Assembly (NCBI GenBank): GCA_965240325.2
Contig: OZ251252.1
Span: forward strand, 620,001 to 684,000
From: Rebecca billardiae RCC1528
Taxonomy: Eukaryota; Haptophyta
DNA length: 64,000 nucleotides
Direction: 5' to 3'
Part shown: positions 23,249-34,438 of the stretch, one piece after another
How positions within the stretch are numbered: position 1 is the first letter of the stretch
How the letters are laid out: each line of letters starts with the position of its first letter
The notes under the pieces: model-generated
Told to the model about the DNA's origin: nothing
Databases searched by the model: none
What the model saw: the letters and a program-made list of their open reading frames with translations, nothing else
Position numbers and translations under genes: made by a program

Positions 23249-23874
23249 CGCGGTGGGGGGGGGGGCGACCACTGCAGGGCGCGGCCGCGGCGGAGGACGC
23301 CGAGGCGGGCCGCCGCCCAAGCCAAGTGAGGGTGATGGTGAGCAGCTTTCTGCTTCGGGGGCGCCACGATGGCGGCCGGGTTGCGGCGGAGGCATCATCC
23401 CCATTCTCTCTTGCCATGGACACTGGCACTTCTGCGGTCGGACTCGGGGTAGTCGGAGCGTGATGCTATTGAGCATGGGGCACCGGGGTCATGCGGGGGA
23501 TGGACCGGAGGCGGAGCCACGCCTATGTAAGCACGTTGCGCGCGCTCGGCGGCCGCGGCGCGCACTCACGGCGATCCGCGGCGGCCGAGCCCGCGAATCG
23601 GATGTGGCTCCGACGAGTCACGGTCGCATATACATGTTGGGCGCATATACATGCTGGCGCGGGGCCACCCCGAGTTCAGTAGTGCATAAGTGACCCGCCA
23701 GGCTGATGACGATGAAGATTGTTATTGATAATGCCACTAGTACAGGCGGACTCCGGCAGACGGCCCGCGACGGGCTCGCGGCAGACAATTGTACCGTCGG
23801 TTCGTCCGAACAGCATGATGCCGCCAGCGACGACGCCTGCTACCGCTCAAGCGGCTCAACGGGCGGCTTATGGC
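23249..23874. other. intergenic, no gene seen
   Basis: A 626-bp gap holding the NHE promoter side and the 3' end of the glycosyltransferase gene. A short direct repeat of the CATATACATG type lies near 23629-23655. There is no supported coding region. Confidence 0.6.
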
Positions 23875-26199
23875 TCAGGCTGGCCGATGCGACTCAGACA
23901 CGAGGAACGCATGGCAGGCTGCAAGCGTCTTGAGAAATGCGTTCAGCATGCGGCCACTGCTTGATGCCTGCTGCTGGTGGCGAATGTCGCTGAAGAAGCG
24001 AAGAGCAGCATCGGCGCGTTGTGAACTGCTTGGGACATGCCCGCCACCTGCGCCCTGCGAAGGCGAGGTCCGCGCTGCCACGCAGCCAGGCAACCGCCCG
24101 CTTGCCGCCAGCTGCGCGTCTGCCCCAGCCGTCGCGGCGGGGAGGATCGCGCCCTCCAGCACGCGTTCGACCAGCAGGGCCAGTGCGCTGAGCGGCGCGC
24201 TCCCGCCGCCATCGATCACCAGCATCTCAGCGCGAGTGTGCCCGAGCAGGCTGGCCGCTGCCTCGGCGCTCTCGGCACCGAGCAGCGCCTGCAGCGACAC
24301 GCGGGCCACGCCGCCACCACGCGTGCGGTTCGCCGCTTGCTCAATGTCCGCCAGGTCGTGCTCGTGCAGCAGTGGCGACGAGCACGCGCCTCGACCGATC
24401 CAGGCGTAGCGGCAGGGCTCCGTTCCGTGCAGCGGCACTGGCGACACCACGTACAACAATGCTCTCGATGACGTGCGTAGAGGCGTGGTCTCTGGCTGCC
24501 GCATGCACGGCAGTCGTGGCAGCACCGGCTCCCGCTGCAGGCAGAGCGCGAGCTCCAGCAGCGGGAGGATCACCTCGCGCTCCGCAACGTCAGCAGAAGC
24601 TGCGTTCGCCTTGAGTCGAGGATCGTCAGCGATGAAGCCACGCACACTGAGCGTGGGCACCCCGCCCGCCCTGATGCGGGCGTCGACTGCATCGACGCCA
24701 ATGCGGCGAGCCCACAGACGCCCGCTGGTGTCGGCCGAGCGAAGCACAATGCGCCGTACTTGCTTGGACAACCCTGCAAGATGGACCACTGCTGATGGCA
24801 CGGCGGACGGCGCCCTGGCGGGTACGCCCACCGCCTGCGTGCGTGCGTGCGTCGAGGCAGGAGCAGTGTCTCCTGCTGCCAGTGTGTCGCCAGTCAAAAG
24901 TTCGGTGCGCTGCCCGGAGAACAGCAAGCCTGCGCAAGAGCGGAGCAGCCTCTGGAACGGCGTCACGTGGGCGAAGATGGTTGGTGGGGAGATGAGAAGC
25001 CTTGATGACACGTTGGCGTCAGCGTCAGCCAGCACACCTGCTGCTGCACCATCCAGGCTCATGTTGGCTGTACCCTCGTTGCTGAATGGGTGCATGGGCA
25101 TCTCGTAGCCGCGATCGTGCTCGGCGACTAAGGTGCTGGGGCAGTAGGCGATGGCGCTGGACCCAGCCGCCAGCCAGGCAGTCTCATTCGTACCGCCGTT
25201 CACCGCGGAAGGAACGAGTTCGACGTGTGAGGCTCTCCTGACCGCCTTGAACACAGCGGATGTGGCACTCCTCAGCATGGTCTGCTTTCTGCCCGTCCTG
25301 GAGCTGGGGTGCGCGCGCATCCACTCGCGAGGACTTGAGGACACGGCTAGCTTGACGATACTGTACACCCACACGCGCCTGCCGAGCGCGGCAGACGAGA
25401 CCGCGTCGTTCAGCTGGTTCTGCTCATCCATCCAACCTGCCTTCTCGCTGACGGCGCTGAGCCACGGCACGATGGCGCGCACAGAGAGGGTGAGCTCAGG
25501 GTTCGGCCGAGAGAAGGTGTCGAGCGCGCGCACGTACTCGCGCAGCATCCTCTCGGCGCCGCTCCCGCGCGGCGCGAGCCGCCCATCCACGTAGACCAGC
25601 CCTCCGTTGGCCCAGGGCTCGTCCTTCTGCACCACGACCGCGTACTTGCTCAGCGGGGCCGCGCGGAGCAGCGGGAACGGGTTCGTCAGCCAGACCGTGT
25701 CAGTGTCCGCCTGTAGCACCGACAGGCCGCCCTCCACGGCGAGCCGGTACACCAGGCGCTTGCGCTGCACGAACAAGCGCTGGTGCTCGGCTATTTTGGC
25801 GTGCCAGCGGCCACGCGGCGCCCACGACGACCACGCGCAGCTCATACCGAGCGCGAGCACGCCATGGCTGCAAACGGGCGCCTCCGTGGCGTGGAGAAGG
25901 ATGCCATTCGAGTAGTCAACTGCTCGCAGCTGCAGCGCCGTCCACGAGGCTGCCGGGAGCCCGCGCTCGTTCGAGCTCACCAGCACGAGCTCGCCGGCGG
26001 AGGTGGCCGCCCAGGCAATGAGCGCATCCCATGTCGACCTCTCTTCGAGATCACCCGGCTCGGGAAGCGCGTGCGCGACGCTGCGAGCCGGGGTTGAGAC
26101 GCCCGCCAGCGCAAGCATGCCGACCAGCCATTGGGCCTTTGCCGACCACGATCGCCAGCTGACGACACGGGATCTCGCGCCCACGGGGCCCGCCATCAT
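23875..26199 (-). CDS. Golgi-type glycosyltransferase, nucleotide-diphospho-sugar transferase (GT77-like), 774 aa
   Basis: Likely adds sugars to wall, scale or glycoprotein glycans in the Golgi lumen. A basic N-terminus and one hydrophobic segment (about residues 22-36) make a type II anchor. The catalytic region shows LVLVSSNERG near 72-80, a helix rich in Arg/Lys, and LQADTDTVWLTNPF with the metal-binding D165-T-D167, the pattern of the Nucleotid_trans domain in GT77 enzymes. EPWANGGLVYV and MDEQNQLNDAV further on also match that fold. Residues after about 450 form a second, poorly recognised region, so the protein is longer than typical GT77 enzymes. Single exon, two tandem ATGs at 26199. 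Donor and acceptor sugars are unknown. Confidence 0.75.
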   Translation of the reverse strand: MMAGPVGARSRVVSWRSWSAKAQWLVGMLALAGVSTPARSVAHALPEPGDLEERSTWDALIAWAATSAGELVLVSSNERGLPAASWTALQLRAVDYSNGILLHATEAPVCSHGVLALGMSCAWSSWAPRGRWHAKIAEHQRLFVQRKRLVYRLAVEGGLSVLQADTDTVWLTNPFPLLRAAPLSKYAVVVQKDEPWANGGLVYVDGRLAPRGSGAERMLREYVRALDTFSRPNPELTLSVRAIVPWLSAVSEKAGWMDEQNQLNDAVSSAALGRRVWVYSIVKLAVSSSPREWMRAHPSSRTGRKQTMLRSATSAVFKAVRRASHVELVPSAVNGGTNETAWLAAGSSAIAYCPSTLVAEHDRGYEMPMHPFSNEGTANMSLDGAAAGVLADADANVSSRLLISPPTIFAHVTPFQRLLRSCAGLLFSGQRTELLTGDTLAAGDTAPASTHARTQAVGVPARAPSAVPSAVVHLAGLSKQVRRIVLRSADTSGRLWARRIGVDAVDARIRAGGVPTLSVRGFIADDPRLKANAASADVAEREVILPLLELALCLQREPVLPRLPCMRQPETTPLRTSSRALLYVVSPVPLHGTEPCRYAWIGRGACSSPLLHEHDLADIEQAANRTRGGGVARVSLQALLGAESAEAAASLLGHTRAEMLVIDGGGSAPLSALALLVERVLEGAILPAATAGADAQLAASGRLPGCVAARTSPSQGAGGGHVPSSSQRADAALRFFSDIRHQQQASSSGRMLNAFLKTLAACHAFLVSESHRPA

Positions 26200-26646
26200 C
26201 CCGCGGCCAACGGGCTCGCGAGCGTGTCCGGTGGACCAGTGGACTGTGCGAAAATAACGATGAAATCCGTAAATCTGACGAGCTAGATGTCGGGCCGCGC
26301 CCGGCCAGCACGCAACTGCTAGTCGATCCCGCCGCCGCGGGCCCCGTCCGTGTACTCACGCCTTATTAACCAAGTGTGCACGTTAAAACATAGTAAACTG
26401 TACGCCCGTCGTCGCCACCTCGCCGCGTAGCTATAGTTCTGTACATAAGCGGCGTATATTACTGCTATGATGTTGCGGCCATAGCCGGATCCGAGCAGTC
26501 GTGAGTCACTGTACAAATCTGACTAGACTCGACGATGTCCGGATCCGGCGACCGCGCCGACCGCCGGCCGGCCCGCCAGCCTCCGGCCAGCCGTGGCCAG
26601 CGTCGGCCAGCACAGCAGCCCGCGCACGGCGGGCCCACGCCCACGG
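26200..26646. other. intergenic, no gene seen
   Basis: A 447-bp, locally AT-richer gap between the glycosyltransferase start and the PC-esterase stop. No motif or repeat was identified. Confidence 0.6.
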
Positions 26647-28053
26647 TCAGCGCGGCGAGTACCCGTGGCGCGCCACGAGCTGCGCGTACATGGGCGAGAA
26701 GAAGACGGCATCATAAAAGGCGGGCGAGTAGCACAGGTGGAGGCAGTCGCAGCACTTGCGGATCGGCCGCGCGGCGAGCCGGCGGCGCTCGGCGGCCGGG
26801 CGCGCCCACGGCGCGCGCGCGCCGCCCTCCGCGCCGCCGCCCTCCGCCACGCCGTTCACCCGCTTCAGCCGGAACGCGCACATATTCCCCTTGTGCATGT
26901 CGTGCCTTTTGAGTGTCGCGTTGTAGAACGGGAGCACGTGCACGCGCGGGTGGCGGCGGGCGATCTCGAGGAGCTGCGCGGTGGCGCGCCAGTTCTTGTT
27001 CTTGAACGCCCACGCGTTCCGCGCGGGCACGCACTCGCACTTGGGCGGGCCCGCCTCCGCCTCCGAGAGGGCCGCTCTCTTCGGCTTCCGATATTCGCCG
27101 CCCACAAAGTGAAGCGCCGCACCCTCGCGCACGAACGCCGCCTTGCCGCGGTCGGCGGCGTGGCGCTCGAGCCAGCGGGAGAGCTCGGCGAAGAGGTACG
27201 TCATGTCGTTCGCCCAGTCCCGCTCCTGCACGTGCGCGCCGCCGTAGTGCTGTGGGTCGAACGCCGCGACCACCACGTCGGTTTCGTCCAGAAGCTTCTG
27301 GAAGCCCGTGCCGTTGGCATAGCAGCGGTCCTTAATCATGTGGTGCGCGCACACGGGCGAGCTGGCGCGCAGGTGGGTGAGGTTGCGCGCGAGGCACGCG
27401 CGCGCCGCCGCGCCGCGCGTGCACCCGCCCGACGCCTCGCGGTACTTGTTCGCCGAGTGCATGCGCCAGCGCCGCCGGACGTCCGAGAAGTTTCCGGGCG
27501 CGGACGCGAGCGCGCAGAGGGAGGCGTCGTGCAGCTGGCGCGCGGTCGAGGCGCCGATGATGAGGACGGTGCGCTTGGGGCCGAGCAGCCGCGCCACATC
27601 CTCCGCGCGCCGCGTCGTGCCGTCCCCCGGCCTGCGCGAGAGCGGCACGTGCGTGTCCACCGTCGGCCAGTCAGCATATCGCCGGCGGCGCTTGCAGACG
27701 GCGTAGTCGCGAGGCCCACCGCCGACGCCCTCCCACGAGAGCGCCCTGCGGCTCTTGGTGTGGAAGAAGGCCTCCGAGATGCACGGCGGGAACTCGTGCT
27801 CCGGGTCGCAGTTCACCCGCAGCCCGTTGAGCCGAGTGACCACCGCGTCCTCCACGACCGCATCCGGGTCGGCGTGGCAGCGCTCGCGCGCCGCGCGCAC
27901 ATCGGCGAGCGAGGGCAGGCCGACGATGGAGCGCTCGAGCTCGTCGGTGGCCTCGTCCGACGCGCTCCCCGCCCCCGCGCGCGCGCTGAAAACGCACGCC
28001 AGGAGCAGCCCGACCGCTGCTCGTGTCGTCTGGGCTGGCAACACGGCGGCCAT
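26647..28053 (-). CDS. PC-esterase / GDSL-SGNH acyltransferase-like protein, 468 aa
   Basis: Family members transfer or remove O-acetyl groups on polysaccharides in the Golgi or at the surface. The ATG at 28053 gives a clear signal peptide (MAAVLPAQ then a hydrophobic run, residues 9-24). An in-frame ATG at 28182 would add 43 residues and hide the signal, so the shorter start is preferred. The SGNH block I motif is VLIIGASTAR with Ser169. The C-terminal motif D436-C-L-H439-L-C matches the DxxH box of PC-esterases, followed by the usual aromatic stretch. Many paired Cys support a lumenal location. It sits next to the GT77-like gene on the same strand, and both suit glycan modification. It is divergent to the KEA gene. 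Confidence 0.78.
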   Translation of the reverse strand: MAAVLPAQTTRAAVGLLLACVFSARAGAGSASDEATDELERSIVGLPSLADVRAARERCHADPDAVVEDAVVTRLNGLRVNCDPEHEFPPCISEAFFHTKSRRALSWEGVGGGPRDYAVCKRRRRYADWPTVDTHVPLSRRPGDGTTRRAEDVARLLGPKRTVLIIGASTARQLHDASLCALASAPGNFSDVRRRWRMHSANKYREASGGCTRGAAARACLARNLTHLRASSPVCAHHMIKDRCYANGTGFQKLLDETDVVVAAFDPQHYGGAHVQERDWANDMTYLFAELSRWLERHAADRGKAAFVREGAALHFVGGEYRKPKRAALSEAEAGPPKCECVPARNAWAFKNKNWRATAQLLEIARRHPRVHVLPFYNATLKRHDMHKGNMCAFRLKRVNGVAEGGGAEGGARAPWARPAAERRRLAARPIRKCCDCLHLCYSPAFYDAVFFSPMYAQLVARHGYSPR

Positions 28054-28197
28054 CCCCGACTCGAGCCTCGAATTCAAAAGCCGCGGATTTCTCGCTGCTC
28101 CACTTTCCATCATTTTTTTCCCGCGCGCTCTCCGTCTTCCATCGTATGGTATCGCGCGCGCGGGCTTCACAGCGGGCGGCATGCGCACGTTGCGTTG
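28054..28197. promoter_or_regulatory. probable bidirectional promoter, PC-esterase / KEA
   Basis: Only 144 bp separate the two start codons of divergent genes, so both promoters and 5' UTRs must lie here or overlap coding DNA. If the upstream PC-esterase ATG at 28182 is used, the gap shrinks to 15 bp. No TATA box stands out. Confidence 0.6.
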
Positions 28198-30955
28198 ATG
28201 CTCACGCCGCGCCTACCGAGCCTGCGCGTGGTCCGGATGATGATTGTGGCGGTGTGGGCCGCGGTGGCGGGCTACCTGACCTTCTCCTCGCGCTCGCTCT
28301 ACATCGTCGAGAGCACCATCCACATGGCCGGCACGGCAGGGCAGTTGCGCGGCCGGAGCTCGCGGCCGCCCGGCCGCGCGTCGTCCGAGCGCGGCGGCGC
28401 GGACGAGCTGCAGGTGGATGGGTACACGGCGCCGGCGACGCCGTCGGCGATGCACGCGCTGCAGCACGAGCTCACCACCGCGCGCGAGGAGGCGCTCGCG
28501 CGCGAGCGCGCGCACATCGACTTCCTCAAACAGATCCGTCACGCGGCCGCGACAAACCTGTTCCGCGACGAGCTCGTGCCCGTGTCGATCGCGTCCAAGC
28601 TGGCGAACGACCTGGTCTCGAGCGACCTGACGCGCGTGCACGCGGCGCTGGACAAGCTGCAGAAGCAGTCCAACCGCGCGAAGGCCACCGAGCTGCGCAT
28701 GTCGACCGCGAGCGAGCTCGAGTCGCTGCACCGGCACGGCCACGGGCGGCACAGCCGAGGCTCCGCGAGCGCGGCGCGCGTGCAGCCGCGCATGCTGGGC
28801 AAGGACGTGGTGCTCGCGCTGGCGCACGACTTCTTCAGCCCCTGGCCCGTGCACAACGACACGGCCGACGGCATCGCCGGCCCGTCCGAGGGCGACCCGG
28901 CCGCGGCGGTCGCGCGCGCCGACGGCAAGGCGCCGCAGGGCGGGCGCTGGTGGTCGCGCGTGCGCGGAATCGGGCGGCGGTGGGCGGACCTGTACACGCT
29001 GTTCGCGCAGGGCGCGTTCGACTTCGCCACGTGGGTCCAGCTCGCCTCCGAGCGCGTCGACGACGAGCTCGACACCTCCGCCGAGGTCCTCGAGGTCCAC
29101 TGCGGCGTCAATCAGTCGCTGGACGGACTTTACGCGCACCTCATAGACGAGGTAGGAAACCGTTACGTGCTCGTCTCGCAGAAGGAGGCGACGGTGACGC
29201 AGGACATCACGCTGATCACCGACGTGGCGCTCACGCTCGTGCTCGCCGCCGTGGCCTCGCTCGTCGCCTCCGCGTGCAACCTGCCCGTCATCCTCGGCTA
29301 CTTACTCGCGGGCGCACTGGTCGGACCAGGAGGGCTTGGGCTGATCCACGAGTTCATTCAGATGGAGTCGATCGCGCAGTTCGGCGTGGCGTTCCTGCTG
29401 TTCCACCTGGGCGCGGAGTTCGACCTGTCGGCGGTGCGCGCGGTGCAGGCCGTCGCCGTGCTCGGCGGCCTCGTGCAGGAGCTCCTCATCGTCGCGTTCG
29501 CCGTGCTGCTCGCGCTCGCGTTTGGGCGGCGCGCGTCCGCGGGCGTGTTCCTCGGATGTTTCCTGGCAATGTCCTCGACCGCCATCGTGCTGCGCTCGCT
29601 CGAGGACGCGCAGGCGAAGGAGCGCACGCACGGGCAGATCATGCTCGGCATCCTCGTGATGCAGGACCTCTCGCTCGGCTTCATCCTCGGCGTGCTCCCC
29701 GTGCTGCAGTCGCCCGCCGCCGCGCTCGGCAACGCGCTGCTGCACACCGTTCTCGTGCTCGCGATTTTCACGATGGTGTCGCTCGCGCTGCACACGCTCG
29801 CGATGCCCGCGGTGCTCTCGGCGATCTCGAGCCAGCCGCACGTGGAGGTGCGCGTGCTCGGGTACGTCGCGATCTGCCTCGTCTTCGCCGCCATCTCCGA
29901 GGCCCTCGGCGTCTCGATCGAGATGGGCTCGTTCATCGCAGGGCTCACCATCTCGGCGCGCGCCGACCGCACATACGCGCGGCAAGCGCTCGCGCTCGTC
30001 GAGCCCATCCGCGACGTGTTCTGCGCGATCTTCTTCACGGCGATCGGCATGCTCGTGCAGCCGGCGTTCCTCGTGCTCCACCTGCCGCGCATCGGCGCGC
30101 TCACGCTCTGCGTGCTCGCGCTCAAGTTCTTCGTCATCGCGCCGTCCGTGCTCCTCTTCGGCTACCCTCTCCCCGTGGCCCTCTTCTGTGGGCTCGGCCT
30201 GTCGCACGTCGGCGAGTTCTCGTTCGTGCTCGCGGCGAAGGGCAAGTCGTACGGGCTGGTCTCGTCCGAGGTGCGGCTGCGGCGCGCGCGTGGCCGCCCG
30301 TGCGCGTCGCGCGGCCCGCGCGCGAGCGTCGCCGCCCCGCCGTGCGCGCCCGCCGCCCCGCTGGCTGACGCGCTGCCACGCGTGCGCGCGCGCGCGCCCA
30401 CCGACACACGCCGGCTCGGCCCGGCTCCGCCCGCGCGCACAGGAGCACATGCTGCTGCTCGGCACGACGGCGATCTCGCTGCTCACCACGCCGCTGCTCA
30501 TCGGCTACTCGCACCGCACGCTGCACAAGATCCTGCCGCAGCCCGCGCAGTCGTGGCGGCTGCCAGTGCACCGGTGGCGCTTCATCCGGCTGCCGGGCCG
30601 CGCGCAGCACCACGCGCACGAGCTGGGCGCGGCGAGAGGGGTCACGGAGTGCACGCCGCTGCGCACCGACCGGCCGGGCGGCTCGCCCGGCCCCACGCCG
30701 TGGGCGGGGACGCTCTCGGTCAGCGCCGACGACCCGCTGCAGGAGGGGCCGTGGGGAGACAGCTCGCGAGGCCGCGCCGTCTCCGTGACCGGGAGGCGAC
30801 TCTCGCGAAGTTCGGAGCCGCTCGCGATGTCGCCGTCGCAGTACGAGCTGGAGCTGGAGCTCGAGCAGAGCCCTGTCACGGCCGCTGCGTCGGAGCAGCG
30901 CGGGGCCGCGTCGCACTCGCACCAGCGTCACGGCGGCCACGCCGCGGCGAGGTAG
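28198..30955 (+). CDS. K+/H+ efflux antiporter of the KEA/TMCO3 type (CPA2 family), 861 aa, 2 exons
   Basis: Monovalent cation/proton antiport across an internal or organelle membrane. Exon 1 is 28198-30270 and exon 2 is 30443-30955, joined in phase 0. An N-terminal hydrophobic segment (about 13-30) is followed by a charged, coiled-coil-like stretch (about 80-130) and a soluble region to 330, as in TMCO3 and KEA4-6. The CPA2 antiporter domain covers about 335-710: NLPVILGYLLAGALVGPGGL, AMSSTAIVLRSLED, LGILVMQDLSLG with the QD pair of K+-coupled CPA2 proteins, and FFTAIGM. Exon 2 supplies the last helix (MLLLGTTAISLLTTPLLIGY) and a basic tail. No TrkA-N regulatory domain is seen. The start chosen is the ATG directly before LTPRLPSLRVV. 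Upstream in-frame sequence is antisense to the PC-esterase and was excluded. Confidence 0.88.
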
Positions 30956-31078
30956 CTCGCGGCCCGTCCGCCGCGGGGACCGTGCTAACCCGGGCCACCG
31001 GCTGCGCAGCCAGCGATAGTGGCATCACCACTATACCGCGGCTCGCGGACCAGTTCCATCAGTCGTAAGTCACTGCTA

Positions 31079-31113
<35 letters not shown>

Positions 31114-31805
31114 GCGTTATATTTATAACGGAGTTATAACCCGGAGTAGTGTGTCGGGAGGCTGGAAAGGCAACGCGCAGCTGGTGGACAAGGGCCGCCA
31201 TCCGGTCTTCTAGGTTCTGATGCATGCAGGTAGTTGCAGTCGATTTCCGGAGCTCATCGGCCACGGAGCTATCCTTTATATCATCATATCGATCATCATG
31301 GCGGGCGCTGGTCCTTTCACATCGGCCAACCACACTGGCTCCTCTGTAAGTACCCGCTCCTCTCCACTATCCGGCGCTCGAGATCATATACAAGGTCATC
31401 TTAAGTCGGCGTGGCAACTTACGACAATAAAGATTAAAGTTCAGCATCATATCAAGCAGCCCACCTAGCAGAGCTCGCTCGATCATCCGGGTTACGGCGC
31501 GACCTTTCGGGCAGAGCTGCTCATCTCTCGGCAGCCCCTGCTTCGGCCTGCGCATCTGCAAAGCCCGAGGTCCCGCCATCTCCTCGATCTGCGTTCTTTG
31601 CTTGTTATTATTAGTATAAGTGATCATCAGAGTCGTCCGACTCCGAGTGCGGACCAGTGACGACCGGAGAGCAGTGACGGCACTACTGACGGCCCGGAAG
31701 ACGAGACGAGCGAGACGAAGAGAGAGAGTAGATACGACGGTTGGTGTGACGAACTGATGGCGGCGCATCCGCCATCGCCCCGCCATCGGGGCGCGCGGTT
31801 CGACA
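30956..31805. other. convergent 3' region between KEA and RAP genes, with a TA tract
   Basis: About 850 bp between two stop codons of convergent genes. A TA microsatellite lies at about 31084-31110. The rest is lower in GC than the genes and holds no supported coding region. Confidence 0.65.
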
Positions 31806-34403
31806 TTATTGCTCCGACTGCTGAGGCGGTTGCTGCGTCGCGGCCGCTGCTGCGCGCTCGGCCGCGCGCCGCTGCAGCCGCCGTATGGCGGCCGGTCGCA
31901 GCCGCCCGTCTTTGTAGAAGCGCTTGCGCTCGCCCGCCGAGCGCCACGGCTTCGAGGGCTCGCGCCAGCGGGGCGTCCCGCCCAGCTGCGGCAGGGCGCC
32001 CTCCGCCGTCGGCGCGGCGCCGCCGGTATTTGCGCCGCGCGCTGCATGGGCAGCCCCTGTCGCCGCCGGCTCGGCGTCGGCGTCATCGGCGCTGTCGTGC
32101 GAGCGGGGCGCGGCGCGCGACGCCGCGCCGCGCGCCGCGCCGAGCAGCCGGCCGGGCGTGAGCGGCCGAGGCGCGCAGCCAACGCTCAGCCCGGAGTCCT
32201 CCGGCCATCGGCGGGTGCGCCCGGGCTCAGCCCAGGCCGCAGCCGCCGGGCCGCGCGACGCGTCCGCGCCAGCGGCTGGCGCGGACGCGCCGTCAGCCGC
32301 GCGCCGCGCGCCGCCGTCGGCCGGCGCGCTCTTGGCCGCGGCGCGGATCACCGCCAGCAGCTCCTCCAGCCGGAGCTGCGGCCCGGCGCCCGGCGCGCTG
32401 CCCGCGGCACCGGGCTCGTTCCCCAGCAGCGCGCGCACGTCCGCGTGGTGGACGTGCACGACTCGCCAGCCGAGCGCGCGCAGCGCCCATGCCTTCCAGC
32501 GCGTTGGGCCGGTCTGGCGCCGGTCGCCATGCGTTTTCGGATCGGTGAGGTGGTGGTACGGCCCGTCGAACTCGAGCGCGACGCGGCTGGCGCCGCACGC
32601 CATGTCCACGGTGAGCAGCCCAGCGCCCAGCGGCCCCGCCTCCACCGCCACCTCCTCCCCGTGCTCCCAGCCCGCGGCGCGAAGTTTCCTGGAAAGTGCG
32701 CGCTGCATCCGCGAGCTCACTGGCCAAGCAGACGCCGGCGGGCGAGCGCCGCGCGCCGCGCGCAGCGCCTCACACAGCGGCGCCGGCGCGCGCGGCGCTG
32801 CGTGCTCGCCCAGCAGGCGCATGCTCAGCTCCGCCTGACTCAGCCGATGCACGTCCGCGGCCGACCAGCGCGCCGGCTCCACCGCCGCCGCTTGGCGCCA
32901 CAGCGCGCGCATCGCGGCCTCTCGCGCGCGCGCCGACGCCTCGCGCGCCGAGTCTGAACCACCCACGCCTACTAACGAGGAATCAGACGTGGGCGGAGCG
33001 CCCACGTCTGATTCAGGCTCGGTCGCCTCGAGGGCGGCGTGGACGGCGAGCGCGCGCGCGAGCAGGGAGATGTGTGCGGGCCCCAGCTCGTCGTCGAGCG
33101 CCGCCACACGCGCCGCCAGCGCGCCGCTCAGCGCGGGCTGCGCGTGAGCGGCGTACGCGCTGGCCCAGATCAGAGTCGACAGCGACTGCGTGTCCGCAGC
33201 CGGCGCGAGCGGCAGCGCGCGCCGGCCAATCGCGTCGTAGAGATCCGCGTCGTAATAGCCGGCGACACAGAAGGAGCTGGCGAGCGTCGCGATCGAGCGC
33301 AGCTCGAGGGAGCCCTCTGCACGCACCGCCGAGCCCGCGAGGGCCGCGTACACCGCTGCGTGCGCGCGCGTTGCGCGGTAGCGCGGCGGCGGCGCGGCGC
33401 GGCCGTCCGCGCCGCCGCCGCCGTCCCCGCGGCCCGCCGGCCGCTGCGCGCCGACGTGCGCGTAGCCGTGGGCCACCTGCGCCAGCTCGCCGCCGTGCAT
33501 ACTCGGCGCGAGCGCGACGACACGCGGCGCGAGGTGGTCGTACAGCGCCGACGGCGGCGCGCGCGCTTTGGCGAAGGCCCACACCACCGCCGCGAGGTCG
33601 GATCTCCCGAGCTCCGCGCCGAGATCGGATCTCGCGCCGGGCACGCCGCGATCGGCGCGCCCGGACGCCGCGCCGAGATCGGATCTGCCGAGCTCGCGCG
33701 AGCCGTGCGCGGACTGCAGCGCGCGCGCGACGGCGCGGAAGAGCACCGTGGCGTGCTCGCCGCCGGCGCACCCCGCGCTCGCATACGCCCGGACCAGCTG
33801 GGCGAGTCCTGCCGGGCGCACGTCCGCGAGCCGAGCGCTCGCACGCGCCGCGAGCGTCTCAAAGAGCGCCGGGAAGTTTCCAGGAAACGTCCGCGCGTCG
33901 AGCCGAGCGAGCGCGGTGGCGAGCTGCACGCAGGACGGGCCATCGAGGCGGCACGCGCCGGCCAGCACGGCGCTCGCCACCGCGCGGAGCAGCGGCGCCG
34001 GCGCGTGCCGCGCCGTCGCGACACCGGTCACGAGGTGAGCCAACTCGGCCGGCGACAGCTCCGCCACAGCGGGCGTCGCCGCGCGCGCGAGCGGGGCGTA
34101 GGCCGCGGCGCCGCGCACGCCGAGCAGCGCCAGGCTCCGCGTGACGTGCGCGAGCTCGGCCGGCGTGAACCCGCGCCCGGCCGCGCCCATCCCCGCGCCG
34201 TGCGCCCCGCGCTCCGCGAGCGCGGCCGCGCGCCGCACCAACCGAGCGAGCTCGTCAGGCCCTGGGCGCACGCCCGCGCGAGCGAGCGCGCGGGTGATGC
34301 TGGCGAGCTCGAAGGCGGTGAGCTGGTCGGCTCGGCGCGCGCCGGTGCGCGCGAGGGCGAGGAGCGCCGAGTGGACCACCCCGCTGCGTGCGTCCGAAGC
34401 CTT

Positions 34404-34438
<35 letters not shown>

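Noticed and set aside
26593-28197. N-terminal extension of the KEA frame through the PC-esterase gene
   Set aside because: This part is the antisense strand of a well-supported PC-esterase gene; the antiporter starts at 28198.
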